A DNA stretch of 64,000 nt from Bacillota bacterium (GTDB taxonomy: Bacteria; Bacillota; Clostridia; Lachnospirales; Lachnospiraceae): assembly GCA_023437365.1 (NCBI GenBank), contig JAEZGK010000058.1, positions 186,001-250,000 of the forward strand, given 5' to 3'. The stretch's first letter is position 1. Each line of letters opens with the position of its first letter. The notes below the pieces were generated by a model, which saw only the letters and a program-made list of their open reading frames with translations, made no database searches and was not told the origin of the DNA. Below are positions 25,042-33,373 of this stretch, one piece after another. The position numbers and the translations under genes were made by a program.

Positions 25042-25965
25042 TCACCCTTCAGTTGTTGATAATACCTTCAGCCAGGGGAGTCCCGCTTCAACAATAGTTT
25101 TGCCCTTTTGACTGTGAATATTCTTAAAGGAAGGATAATGTACCCGAAAAACCTCATTCCTCTTCAGCTCCGATACTCTTTCTGAAAGCAGCTCAAAATC
25201 AGGATCATAGATTAGCTTGACCCTCTCCTCTGACAAAATCGTCTTCAGATTGGTAAAAGCACAGGCAAGCCGGACCACATTCGCATCCGACTCATATATT
25301 TCGATTGTCTGCTTTGAAGCCAAAGCCAGAAGCTCATTGATATGATATCCCATCCCCAGTCCATACAGAACATAACAATCTGCGTCCTTCTGCAGCCAGC
25401 TTTCCGCTAGCCAAAACGCCTCGGTCTGTACCTTATTATTCGTATGAAAATAGAATTTCGACCCCTCATTTTCAGCAGCCAGTGTCATCAGCCCCGAGGA
25501 AGTGAATTCGATACGGTAGCCCCTTTCCAGAAGCTCCGTCGGATTCATCTGCTCCCGAAACAGCTCCGTATTTCCATCCGCTCTGTCTATTAAGTAAGAA
25601 ATGTTCTCCTGATATCTTTCTTCATCATAAAGGACTTCTTCCTTACTGATGATCAGCTCCTGCACACTGAGAAGAAAATTCATCAGCTGAAGCTCCAGAA
25701 GATCAGCCAGAAGGATAAAATCCATGTTTTTCTTTGCCTCAAGTATCCCTGTCAGCATCTCAAAAATTGATTCCGTATTTACAAGATTAAAGTACTCTCG
25801 ATCATTAATGATCGCTTCAATGATATAATTTACCTTATCGATAGAATCGGCTATCAGACTCAAAGCTTTGTCGCATCGTTGCTCTCGAAAATAATAGATT
25901 GCTTTGTCCATCTTACCCAACAGTAAAACATTATGCTCAAAGATACCTCTTATGTTCTGCGTCAA
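25042..25965 (-). CDS. Maf-like protein with fused helical module
   Basis: A 307-residue soluble protein of two recognisable parts. Residues about 15-115 are a helical segment similar to the whole small protein at 54656 (YYFREQRCDKAL..., LLADLLELQLMNFL against LIADMMKYDIMELL). The rest resembles the N-terminal region of the Maf protein at 52808 (YVLYGLGMGYHINELLAL against IAVMYGLGNGIFLRELV). The Maf catalytic core is absent. The start is a TTG at 25965, right after the preceding gene's GGGGTGA stop region; an ATG at 25911 is the alternative. It is last in an operon with a glycosyltransferase and a secreted-protein gene. Function unknown; probably linked to flagellin modification. Confidence 0.6.
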   Translation of the reverse strand: MTQNIRGIFEHNVLLLGKMDKAIYYFREQRCDKALSLIADSIDKVNYIIEAIINDREYFNLVNTESIFEMLTGILEAKKNMDFILLADLLELQLMNFLLSVQELIISKEEVLYDEERYQENISYLIDRADGNTELFREQMNPTELLERGYRIEFTSSGLMTLAAENEGSKFYFHTNNKVQTEAFWLAESWLQKDADCYVLYGLGMGYHINELLALASKQTIEIYESDANVVRLACAFTNLKTILSEERVKLIYDPDFELLSERVSELKRNEVFRVHYPSFKNIHSQKGKTIVEAGLPWLKVLSTTEG

Positions 25966-25971
25966 ATCTCT

Positions 25972-27000
25972 TCACCCCTTATTCTCTATGCTCCACGAAT
26001 CAAACAGAGCCCGAAAAGCGTCCTCCTGCTCTTGGTTACCCAGATAATGATAACACTCTGCCAATCGTTTCAACGGATAGTCCCCTGCATAATGGATATT
26101 TAGTTCACATCCTGTCTCATATGCTGCATTATAGTACCAGATGGTAGCCTCTCGATAATCTCCCAATTCGTAGAAGTATTCACCCACTTCATAGCATACC
26201 TCGGCACTGCCCTTGCCATCTGCGATATTTCTCAGACTAAATTTCAGCAGGCTATTAAAATCACCACTAAGTCTTGCACATCTGACCAGAATACATTCAT
26301 AAATCTTTCGTTCCCGTTCGCTGCAGTCCGCATTATCCGAACAGTTCAAAAAATATTCTTTTGCTTGAAGAAAATCCTCGGCCTTCCCAGCAATGTAAAG
26401 CTCCCTGGCATACATGGCATATAACTTAGGCGAGAGCTTTCCCTCCCTTTCGATCACTCTGAGGAAGATTTTAAAATCCCTTCCGGCATGATTGGATATG
26501 GGCATATGACAAATCACAATATCACTGTCATATATGACCGGAGACAGAACGACATTCTCATGTACCGGCTCCGTCCAGCGAAAGGTTCTTAATCTCTTAT
26601 AAAGCTTCGGGCGATATTCCGCATCAAAATTATAGGTCGTGTTGAAGGCCAGCTGATTGGCATATTGCATCTGCACTATTTCAATCTCCGGCAGCAGCTT
26701 CTGCTTCAGGAGCAGAAACCGCTGTCGGTTATCCTCATCAATTACTTCGTCTGCATCAGCCACATAGATATAATCCATGGTGGCCTTCGAAAAAGAAAAA
26801 TTTCTTGCTGCCGAGAAATCGTTCCCCCAGGTAAAGTCGTAAAGCTGATCCGTATATCTCCCTGCGATCTGCTTAGTAGCATCCGTTGACCCGGTATCAA
26901 CAATAATCAGCTCGTCAGCCAGTCCCTGAAGAGAATCCAGGCATCTGGCAAGCACCTTTTCTTCATCCTTCACAATCATGCAGACACTGATCGTTATCAT
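25972..27000 (-). CDS. Family 2 glycosyltransferase with TPR-like C-terminus
   Basis: A 342-residue cytosolic enzyme. The N-terminal GT-A domain has ISVCMIVKDEE, a DTGSTD nucleotide-binding motif and the metal-binding YVADADEVID. The second half holds helical repeats rich in Tyr/Ala (YEVGEYFYELGDYREA, LAECYHYLGNQEQEDA), typical of SunS/TPR glycosyltransferases that modify proteins. It is 6 bp from the next gene and 27 bp from the secreted-protein gene upstream, so one operon, probably driven by the sigma-28 promoter at 29234. A protein acceptor such as the secreted protein or flagellin is inferred. Confidence 0.83.
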   Translation of the reverse strand: MITISVCMIVKDEEKVLARCLDSLQGLADELIIVDTGSTDATKQIAGRYTDQLYDFTWGNDFSAARNFSFSKATMDYIYVADADEVIDEDNRQRFLLLKQKLLPEIEIVQMQYANQLAFNTTYNFDAEYRPKLYKRLRTFRWTEPVHENVVLSPVIYDSDIVICHMPISNHAGRDFKIFLRVIEREGKLSPKLYAMYARELYIAGKAEDFLQAKEYFLNCSDNADCSERERKIYECILVRCARLSGDFNSLLKFSLRNIADGKGSAEVCYEVGEYFYELGDYREATIWYYNAAYETGCELNIHYAGDYPLKRLAECYHYLGNQEQEDAFRALFDSWSIENKG

Positions 27001-27027
27001 AGTTAGTCTCCTTGTAGTATATACATA

Positions 27028-29139
27028 TTACGGTGCAATCATCGCCGCCGTGAGCTGTACAGATTTATAACGCACGATGTAGCTCGGATCTGTAGGCGTT
27101 GCCGGTATGGTAACCTCGTATATTGTGAGCCACTGGCCCGCTCTGCCTGCTGTATTTATGATGCCGGTCGAATCCAGAGCTGTATAGGAACTATCTACAG
27201 TATCTTCACTCTTCCTTCCTGTGATTTCAGCAGTTGAATAAGCATATACCAACCGGTTCGTGGAAGGAATGGTACTAGCGATATTTACTAGTGTTGTGCT
27301 AGAGGTCGATCCTGCAATGGGCGTGTTCATAAGCAGCGTTCCTGCCTCTGTAGGGTTCTTGATCGTAAGCTTGCTGGTGGCCTTATCCACAGTGCCGTTA
27401 TCGTAGTAAATAGCTATGGTTCTCGCAGTACAGTTAGCCATCTTAGCCAGCTCTGTCCCTGTTAATCTGATCGTTAAGGTATTCACAACAGAAGGGTCCA
27501 ACGTAGTTGTTTCAGGCAAATCCGGAACTAAAGTGAATGGAATGTCCTTGGTTCCAAGCTTCACTGCCTTGACATGCTTCTCAAAAGGCTTTCTTCCAAC
27601 TGTATTGAGCTGCACAACAATCTCGATATCCCCCGAGTATCCCTTGGTATACACATAGGTCTTCTTCGGAGCAACCGGTAAGGAAGGATAGCTCACATGG
27701 TAGGTTGCATAGGTGGAAGCCAACTGGAAGTTCACCTGTAAACGAGTACTTGTCTGAGCCTGATATTTAATTTCTTTCTTTCTGAAATAGATCGTACTGT
27801 CATCTACAGCCTTCGTAGCCGCGATCTTCACCGGAGTATTCTTAGATATTTCTGTCCATGTGGCGCGGTCAAGATCAAGTGTATTTCCAGACCTAACAAC
27901 CGTGTATTCATAAGGATAATCCTTGGTAGCAGTCGGAATTGTCACAATGATGTTCTTATTTCCATTGTAATTTACGTAGATATTATTATCCGCAGTAGAC
28001 GGTGTACCCTCCACTGCACTACTCGGAATGACACGCTGAGTAGGAATATTGGTAGTAACGATCTTAGAGGATGCTGTTCTTGAAGTGGCGTAGTCTCTCA
28101 CGTCAACTGACATTGCAGGGAACTGCTTCGTCAAGCCATCGACGGTATCTGCATAGCTGGTTGTAACGGCTTTGGTGTTGTAAAGAATATCCTTCAACTT
28201 AATCGGCTTACTCATGGTATCAGTTACTTTAATCCAACCACCCGTAGGATAATAAGTCGTACCGCCATCCAAGGATATTCTGTACTCCTGGCCGTACTTA
28301 ATGCCCATCGTGAACTCGCCTCCGTCAATATTCGTTACCGGAGTAGAATCCTGTTTATTGATCTTTAATCTAACCTCTGAACCGGGACGTCTTCCCTCTG
28401 TTCCGTCGGGGAGCGTCGCATCGCTGAAAGCCAGGCTGCTTTCATTACTGGTTGCCAGAGTTCCAAAACTATTCTTATAGGAATAACCTCCGACATCCTG
28501 TCTGAATTGTGCTGTTGTATAACCTGTTACACCGCTGACATCAGCTACATCATTATAAGCAGCCGTACGGAAATATAAAATGGTACCCTTCAGAAGATAT
28601 CTCTTGAGCAATGCAGTTTTAAGATAGGTGGAACTCAGCCATTCTCCGTCTGCACCCTTCTTCCACTCGAGATCGTCAATAGTGATAGGCTTATCACCAT
28701 ACCCTTCGGTGGACCTGATATTCAATAATTCGCCTACCGTATCCTTGGTATCATAGTTACTGTAGTTAATGGATACCTCCAATTTCTGCGGTCTTTTCCT
28801 GATTATGATACGGGCCGGAGTCGAATCCAGATTACCCTTGATTTTCAGAATATTATCAGTATTCGGTGACAGATAAGAGAAATCAATTACGGTGAATAAT
28901 TCGGCGGTTGTTACATCAATGATATCCCAATTGCCTCTGCCGGCATCAGCCTCTGTGGCAAAATAGATTTTTGTATTGCCGTTATTCTTGACAATGATGC
29001 TCTCGTCCGAGTAAGCAACTGCTACTACCTGAATCTCATTGGTAGCAGAAGCATAAGCTTTTTTCTCAGGATAACAGACCAGTCCAATTACTGCCGTGAT
29101 AAACAGTAACAGTCGTAACATTTGTTTTTTCATGTTCAC
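27028..29139 (-). CDS. Large secreted protein of unknown function, sigma-28 controlled
   Basis: A 703-residue exported protein. A basic start and hydrophobic core (LRLLLFITAVIGLV) end in a signal-peptidase-like site at AYASA. The mature part is beta-rich and Thr/Ser/Tyr-rich, with successive modules of related pattern (FATEADAGRGNWD, FRTAAYNDVAD, LDGGTTYYPTGGW), suggesting several small beta domains. No membrane anchor, LPxTG or catalytic motif was seen. The GTG at 29139 follows GGAGG by 5 bases; the ATG two codons later is an alternative. It is the first gene of an operon with a protein-type glycosyltransferase. A sigma-28 promoter precedes it. Confidence 0.7.
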   Translation of the reverse strand: MNMKKQMLRLLLFITAVIGLVCYPEKKAYASATNEIQVVAVAYSDESIIVKNNGNTKIYFATEADAGRGNWDIIDVTTAELFTVIDFSYLSPNTDNILKIKGNLDSTPARIIIRKRPQKLEVSINYSNYDTKDTVGELLNIRSTEGYGDKPITIDDLEWKKGADGEWLSSTYLKTALLKRYLLKGTILYFRTAAYNDVADVSGVTGYTTAQFRQDVGGYSYKNSFGTLATSNESSLAFSDATLPDGTEGRRPGSEVRLKINKQDSTPVTNIDGGEFTMGIKYGQEYRISLDGGTTYYPTGGWIKVTDTMSKPIKLKDILYNTKAVTTSYADTVDGLTKQFPAMSVDVRDYATSRTASSKIVTTNIPTQRVIPSSAVEGTPSTADNNIYVNYNGNKNIIVTIPTATKDYPYEYTVVRSGNTLDLDRATWTEISKNTPVKIAATKAVDDSTIYFRKKEIKYQAQTSTRLQVNFQLASTYATYHVSYPSLPVAPKKTYVYTKGYSGDIEIVVQLNTVGRKPFEKHVKAVKLGTKDIPFTLVPDLPETTTLDPSVVNTLTIRLTGTELAKMANCTARTIAIYYDNGTVDKATSKLTIKNPTEAGTLLMNTPIAGSTSSTTLVNIASTIPSTNRLVYAYSTAEITGRKSEDTVDSSYTALDSTGIINTAGRAGQWLTIYEVTIPATPTDPSYIVRYKSVQLTAAMIAP

Positions 29140-29233
29140 ATACACCTCCATGTGGTCGTCTATGATATTGTTCCTTTGAAATTTGAGCAGAGCTTTCCTC
29201 TGATTCTCTTTGGTAAATGACCCTATAAATAGT

Positions 29234-29260
29234 TTATCGGCAGGCATCTTCCCATCCTTA
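29234..29260 (-). promoter_or_regulatory. Sigma-28 (motility) promoter
   Basis: Minus strand: TAAG, 15-base spacer, GCCGATAA, against the consensus TAAA-N15-GCCGATAA (one mismatch). It lies about 90 bases upstream of the 703-residue secreted-protein gene. Confidence 0.75.
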
Positions 29261-29676
29261 ACGTTATACATATAATTTCAGAAAAACATTGTCACCTAAC
29301 TATATAATAGCATAGCCTCACTCTGCTATGCTACTAGAATTTTCAATACATTCCTGCATTGCCATTACTTTCATTCCTGAAATTCCGGCACCGCCTTCGG
29401 TGGCATTTCTTTGTATAATCCTCCAAATCGATTGCATGATATCCCAGACCAGACCATATATAACATAATCTGACTTATCTGGGGAATACCAGTACTATCC
29501 TAAGCCACCTAACTCTTACTATCAAAATAGATATAGATATCCAGGATTTTAATTATTATAGATACTTAAGAAATGGAATTGAAATGACAACCATCTCGTA
29601 ATATCGATTATCTTATAGATAGTATCCCACAAGATATATCAGTTATTGTCTTTATTAAATCACGATTTAACTAATA
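29261..29676. other. AT-rich intergenic region
   Basis: About 416 bp between the stop of the 526-residue gene and the sigma-28 promoter. A short palindrome TTAAATCACGATTTAA near 29655 could help termination. Nothing else was recognised. Confidence 0.4.
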
Positions 29677-31257
29677 TTAATTCTTGGGCATAACTTCAAA
29701 TTCATATACTACGCTCATTTGAATATCTCCCGAAGCCCACTCATCTTCTGAATTTTCTGATATAGTACCCGTTATTTGAAAAGCATAAACACTTCCATCA
29801 TCATACCCTTGTAATACATTATCTCCTGTATAAGAAGCCTTGGATAGATACAATTCATCATTAACCTGATTATTTCCCTCCCTAATTGATACTACTTTCG
29901 TGGGTGCAATGATGTGATTGATGTTATTGTAAGCCCCAGACTCATTGATATCTACTTCCACTAAATTTAAGTAGCACTCTTTAGAAGCTTCATTTTGGTC
30001 ACGCTTTACAGTTAATTCCGAGGTCTTTATTAAAAGTTTTATATCTCTATTACTTAAGTTCACTATTTTTACCGTACTTGAATAGATCCTGCCTTTACCT
30101 GCTACTTCATAAGGATCAATTATGATATCGAAGGTTGTTGGCATGACCATTGATATGATCGGGTTATCTTCTTCTAATTTTATTTGGTAATCTGCTGTTC
30201 TTTTATTACCCTTTTGATCCAATGCCGTTACAGATATTGTATATTCTCCCGCGCTATTCAACATGATCTCAAAGCTACCACTGCTAAAAATGCTGCTCTG
30301 TGTCTCCTCAATTATTGTATTTTCTGTATGGGTCAAGAATGGTCGTATCATATCCCCGCCATTGATTGTATAATAAATATCAGCTATACCCGACATGTTA
30401 AATCCTGATTCAACAATGTTTACAGGGACACGATACGGGATATATAAATTCGTATCCTGCATTTGATTATTATTGATAATAATGAAGGGTGCTTCCAGAT
30501 CCATTTTCAACTTTTCAGCCTCTTTTTTCTTTTGAAGCTCCTCTTCCTCCAGCTTCTTCTGGAGTTCCTCCTCCAACTTCTTCTGGAGTTCTTCTTCCTC
30601 TTGAAGACTTGAATCGATCGCTCCTCCGGTTACTACACTTGGAGCCTGTCCAATCGTTTCCCCAGGTAACACAACAGGTGTCTGTCCGATTGCTCCTCCG
30701 GTTAACACGCTTGGATCTGACCCTATCGATCCTCCGGTTAACACACTTGGTTCTGACCCTATCGATCCTCCGGTTAGCACACTTGGTTCTGACCCTATCG
30801 ATCCTCCGGTTAACACGTAGATATATGTCTCAATTTCTTTCTCAGGAATTATATCGATATTAACCGCCATATCATGCACAATTACCTCATCTGTTACAAT
30901 AGGTGCTATAGCTTCAGATAATATATCTTCAGATAAAATGTCTTTGGTTAATATAATCTCAGAAACTGTTTTAGCTTTGATAATACTTTCATTTAATAAT
31001 AATATGTTTATGGAATATCCTGACGTAGTATCAAATGAACCATTATCAATAGATAATATGTTACTGTTATCTACCTGATTGACAGCGTTATGTTCAACAT
31101 CAGTATCATTTTCGATATTTACCTTCTTTTCATCTATATATAGTAACGCAGTATCCTCATACCCCACGGACAGCGTATTATCCATTCCAACAATAAGGCC
31201 TATTGTTGCTACAATCATAATTAAGGTTTTTAATTTATTCATATTTCTGTGCAACAT
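29677..31257 (-). CDS. Secreted repeat protein with coiled coil and C-terminal WxL-like domain
   Basis: A 526-residue exported protein. The N-terminal hydrophobic segment (about residues 10-25) is a signal or anchor. Six 12-residue repeats of the form VLTGGSIGSEPS lie near residues 148-217. A highly charged Glu/Lys/Leu coiled coil and an Ig-like beta domain (TALDQKGNKRTADYQI) follow. The C-terminal domain shares PTTFDIIIDPYEV and SGDIQMSVVYEF with the protein at 31528. The ATG at 31257 follows GAAGGG by 5 bases. The gene has its own probable sigma-A promoter. It may be a surface or sheath component; function unknown. Confidence 0.7.
   Translation of the reverse strand: MLHRNMNKLKTLIMIVATIGLIVGMDNTLSVGYEDTALLYIDEKKVNIENDTDVEHNAVNQVDNSNILSIDNGSFDTTSGYSINILLLNESIIKAKTVSEIILTKDILSEDILSEAIAPIVTDEVIVHDMAVNIDIIPEKEIETYIYVLTGGSIGSEPSVLTGGSIGSEPSVLTGGSIGSDPSVLTGGAIGQTPVVLPGETIGQAPSVVTGGAIDSSLQEEEELQKKLEEELQKKLEEEELQKKKEAEKLKMDLEAPFIIINNNQMQDTNLYIPYRVPVNIVESGFNMSGIADIYYTINGGDMIRPFLTHTENTIIEETQSSIFSSGSFEIMLNSAGEYTISVTALDQKGNKRTADYQIKLEEDNPIISMVMPTTFDIIIDPYEVAGKGRIYSSTVKIVNLSNRDIKLLIKTSELTVKRDQNEASKECYLNLVEVDINESGAYNNINHIIAPTKVVSIREGNNQVNDELYLSKASYTGDNVLQGYDDGSVYAFQITGTISENSEDEWASGDIQMSVVYEFEVMPKN
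30611..30816. repeat. 36-bp intragenic tandem repeats
   Basis: About six units coding VLTGGSIGSEPS and variants. The first three are nearly identical at the DNA level and the last three diverged, the pattern expected when copy number varies by slippage. Confidence 0.85.
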
Positions 31258-31327
31258 AGCAGCCCTTCTTCCTTAGTTGTTATTTATTAAATCACAATTA
31301 TACTTTCTCATCCGAATTATTAAAGCC

Positions 31328-31355
31328 ATTTTACAATATAACATTTTTGCAACAA
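31328..31355 (-). promoter_or_regulatory. Possible sigma-A promoter for the repeat-protein gene
   Basis: Minus strand: TTGTTG, 16-base spacer, TAAAAT. It is moderately close to consensus and lies downstream of the terminator that ends the preceding gene. No sigma-28 motif was found here. Confidence 0.4.
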
Positions 31356-31428
31356 TAGTATCATTCTATTATTAATATGTATGCCGTTTTGAAAGCCTCT
31401 TATCAAGACAACTATATTGTACATAAAC

Positions 31429-31465
31429 ATCCGCAAAAACCGCATATAATGCGATTTTTGCGGAT
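31429..31465 (-). terminator. Terminator hairpin after the WxL-like gene
   Basis: Arms of 17 bases (31429-31445, 31449-31465) pair with one mismatch around a 3-base loop. It is placed 60 bases after the stop codon at 31528 in the leftward direction. The T-run is internal to the arm. Confidence 0.7.
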
Positions 31466-31527
31466 TGTAATTATGCATTCAATAAATTTTTAGCATTAAC
31501 CCGATTTTGCTACTACTAAATATCAAA

Positions 31528-32667
31528 TTAATTAACAGTTAGAGTAATGTTAACTGTTGTTTTTGGTGTATCATTAAACTGAACTCTCAGCTTATGTGTT
31601 CCTTTAGTTACAAGCAGATTATTCATATAAGTAGCAGCCTTGTTTAGTGTCAAGGTCTTACCATCAGAACTTACTGTAAATTCAACTGCTGTCAAGTCAT
31701 AAAGTTGTGTAGTTGAATATTCATAAGTTACCTTTGAAATACCTGTAGCTGCTAATGTACCAGACCCTAAACTAATTGGATAAGCAGCTGATGTAGAGCC
31801 TGATGTTACTGATGCAGACTTTGTAGAAACATCAGGTGCAACATCAGGAACCGGAGCAGTAGTAGGCTCAGGAGGAGTAGTAGGCTCAGGAGCAATCGTA
31901 GGCTCAGGAGCAGCATAATCTGTTATAGACTTAACATTCTGTGTATCTTCCAGTTCATTAAATGTACCATATGCAGTAGTTGTAACACCCTTAATTGCGT
32001 AAACTACAGACATAGTTGCATCTGCTGCCTTCCAGTCTGCATCCGGATTAATAGTTCCTTTGAATCGGAATACAGCAGCAGACTTATTTGGATCAACGGA
32101 AGTAAACTCGGATGCTTCAGCTATACCATTGGAGTTAGCATCTGTAAATGTAGCTTCATCTAATACATAGGTCAAATTAGCATCAGTACCTGATCCTGCT
32201 TCTCCTATCACAGCATCTTCTGAACTCCAGGTGATTGCAGAACCAGTAGTAGTAAGTGCAGAACCGGTAGTATTTACTGCGGCAACCTTAGCCGGTACAG
32301 CAGCGATATACATCTCTTTATCTGCACCTGTTGTGACAACATCTGCTGCGGTGTCTTTAACAACTACACCTGATTTAGCTGTCAAAGAATAATCGAAAGA
32401 TACTTGAATAGGGATACTACTCTTATTGATTACAAATATGTCCGCAGAGGTAATCTGGCTACCTGTGTCGCCTACTTCAAAAGGGTTGAAGGCGAAGTCT
32501 GCTGTAGTTGGTACATAAAAACTAAATACTGGGTTAGTTACTGTGGAATTACCATCAATTGTGCCTGACTTGTCAGTTGAGTCCTCTGCTAATGCAGTAC
32601 TGAAAGTACTGAATATCAGTGCTAATGTTAATAAAACTGATATTAATTTCTTTGATTTTTTTGTCAT
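31528..32667 (-). CDS. Secreted WxL-like domain protein
   Basis: A 379-residue exported protein. A classic signal peptide (KKSKKLISVLLTLALIF ... ALA) is followed by a beta domain with FYVPTTADFAFNPFEVG near residue 50 and ADATMSVVYAIKG near 220, similar to WxL-type surface domains. A Pro/Glu/Thr linker of PEPT repeats leads to a C-terminal beta domain (about 285-379). The mature protein has no Cys, and no LPxTG is seen. It lies 39 bp downstream of the small membrane protein gene, so it is in the operon with the exact sigma-28 promoter. Probably a cell-surface or flagellum-associated protein. Confidence 0.75.
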   Translation of the reverse strand: MTKKSKKLISVLLTLALIFSTFSTALAEDSTDKSGTIDGNSTVTNPVFSFYVPTTADFAFNPFEVGDTGSQITSADIFVINKSSIPIQVSFDYSLTAKSGVVVKDTAADVVTTGADKEMYIAAVPAKVAAVNTTGSALTTTGSAITWSSEDAVIGEAGSGTDANLTYVLDEATFTDANSNGIAEASEFTSVDPNKSAAVFRFKGTINPDADWKAADATMSVVYAIKGVTTTAYGTFNELEDTQNVKSITDYAAPEPTIAPEPTTPPEPTTAPVPDVAPDVSTKSASVTSGSTSAAYPISLGSGTLAATGISKVTYEYSTTQLYDLTAVEFTVSSDGKTLTLNKAATYMNNLLVTKGTHKLRVQFNDTPKTTVNITLTVN

Positions 32668-32706
32668 TTGTTTATCCTCCTTGATTTTTGTGAAGCCCTG
32701 AAAAAG

Positions 32707-33240
32707 TTATTCTGCAATGTCTAGAGTAACTGCTATTGAAACCGAAGAAGAAACTTCACCTCCTTCATCCAATAGGTTGTATTTACATATTGCTTCATAA
32801 CTGCCCTTTTCTAAGGGCTTGTCCAGTTTAAGCTCCTTCAATTTAGTTCCAACTGGAAGAACAGTAGAAGTATAGACTAATTCATCTGTATCCTTTAGAA
32901 ACACTTCAAAAAAGACCGGACTATTATTGGACTTAGCATTGGCAACATAAGCATCGCTGGATGCCACTTTACCATTGTCGAAATGCCATATGGCATTCAT
33001 GGTTACTTCATACATACCTGCCTGAAGCCTATCGTACATTTCATCTACTACATCCTCATAATTAGATTCGTCAATGACGTAACTGCCAGCGGGTTCAGGT
33101 TCTTTCTTATTCAGTGCCATGTAAATAAGAATTCCGGCTACGACAATAGCTACCGAAATCACACCAAACCCAGCAATCAAGATTTTTTGGGTTTTAGTAA
33201 GTTTCTTCTTGACTACTGAACCCTCTTCATTTTTCTTCAT
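32707..33240 (-). CDS. Small single-pass membrane protein with extracytoplasmic beta domain
   Basis: A 177-residue protein. The cytosolic tail is Lys/Glu-rich, one transmembrane helix spans about residues 22-45, and an outside domain follows. Its C-terminal pattern (VLPVGTKLKELKLDKPLEKGSYEAICKYN split as VLPVGTKLKELKLDKPL and KGSYEAICKYN) resembles the small beta proteins that accompany WxL-type surface proteins; this is a visual comparison. The ATG at 33240 follows AAGGAGG by 9 bases; the open frame extends upstream but without a ribosome site. It is the first gene after a perfect sigma-28 promoter. It may tether the secreted partner. Confidence 0.72.
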   Translation of the reverse strand: MKKNEEGSVVKKKLTKTQKILIAGFGVISVAIVVAGILIYMALNKKEPEPAGSYVIDESNYEDVVDEMYDRLQAGMYEVTMNAIWHFDNGKVASSDAYVANAKSNNSPVFFEVFLKDTDELVYTSTVLPVGTKLKELKLDKPLEKGSYEAICKYNLLDEGGEVSSSVSIAVTLDIAE

Positions 33241-33302
33241 TTTCTTAGTCCTCCTTAAAGCCATCTCATAATGATACATATACTTAAATACTTCTAATAT
33301 AT

Positions 33303-33329
33303 TTATCGGCAAATTTTTTACTATCTTTA
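33303..33329 (-). promoter_or_regulatory. Sigma-28 (motility) promoter, exact consensus
   Basis: Minus strand: TAAA, 15-base spacer, GCCGATAA, identical to the sigma-28 consensus. It lies 62 bases upstream of the small membrane-protein start and places this secreted-protein operon in the motility regulon. Confidence 0.85.
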
Positions 33330-33373
33330 TAGTAAAAGTGGTAAATATTATTATATTTTCATTTTTTTTGCAT

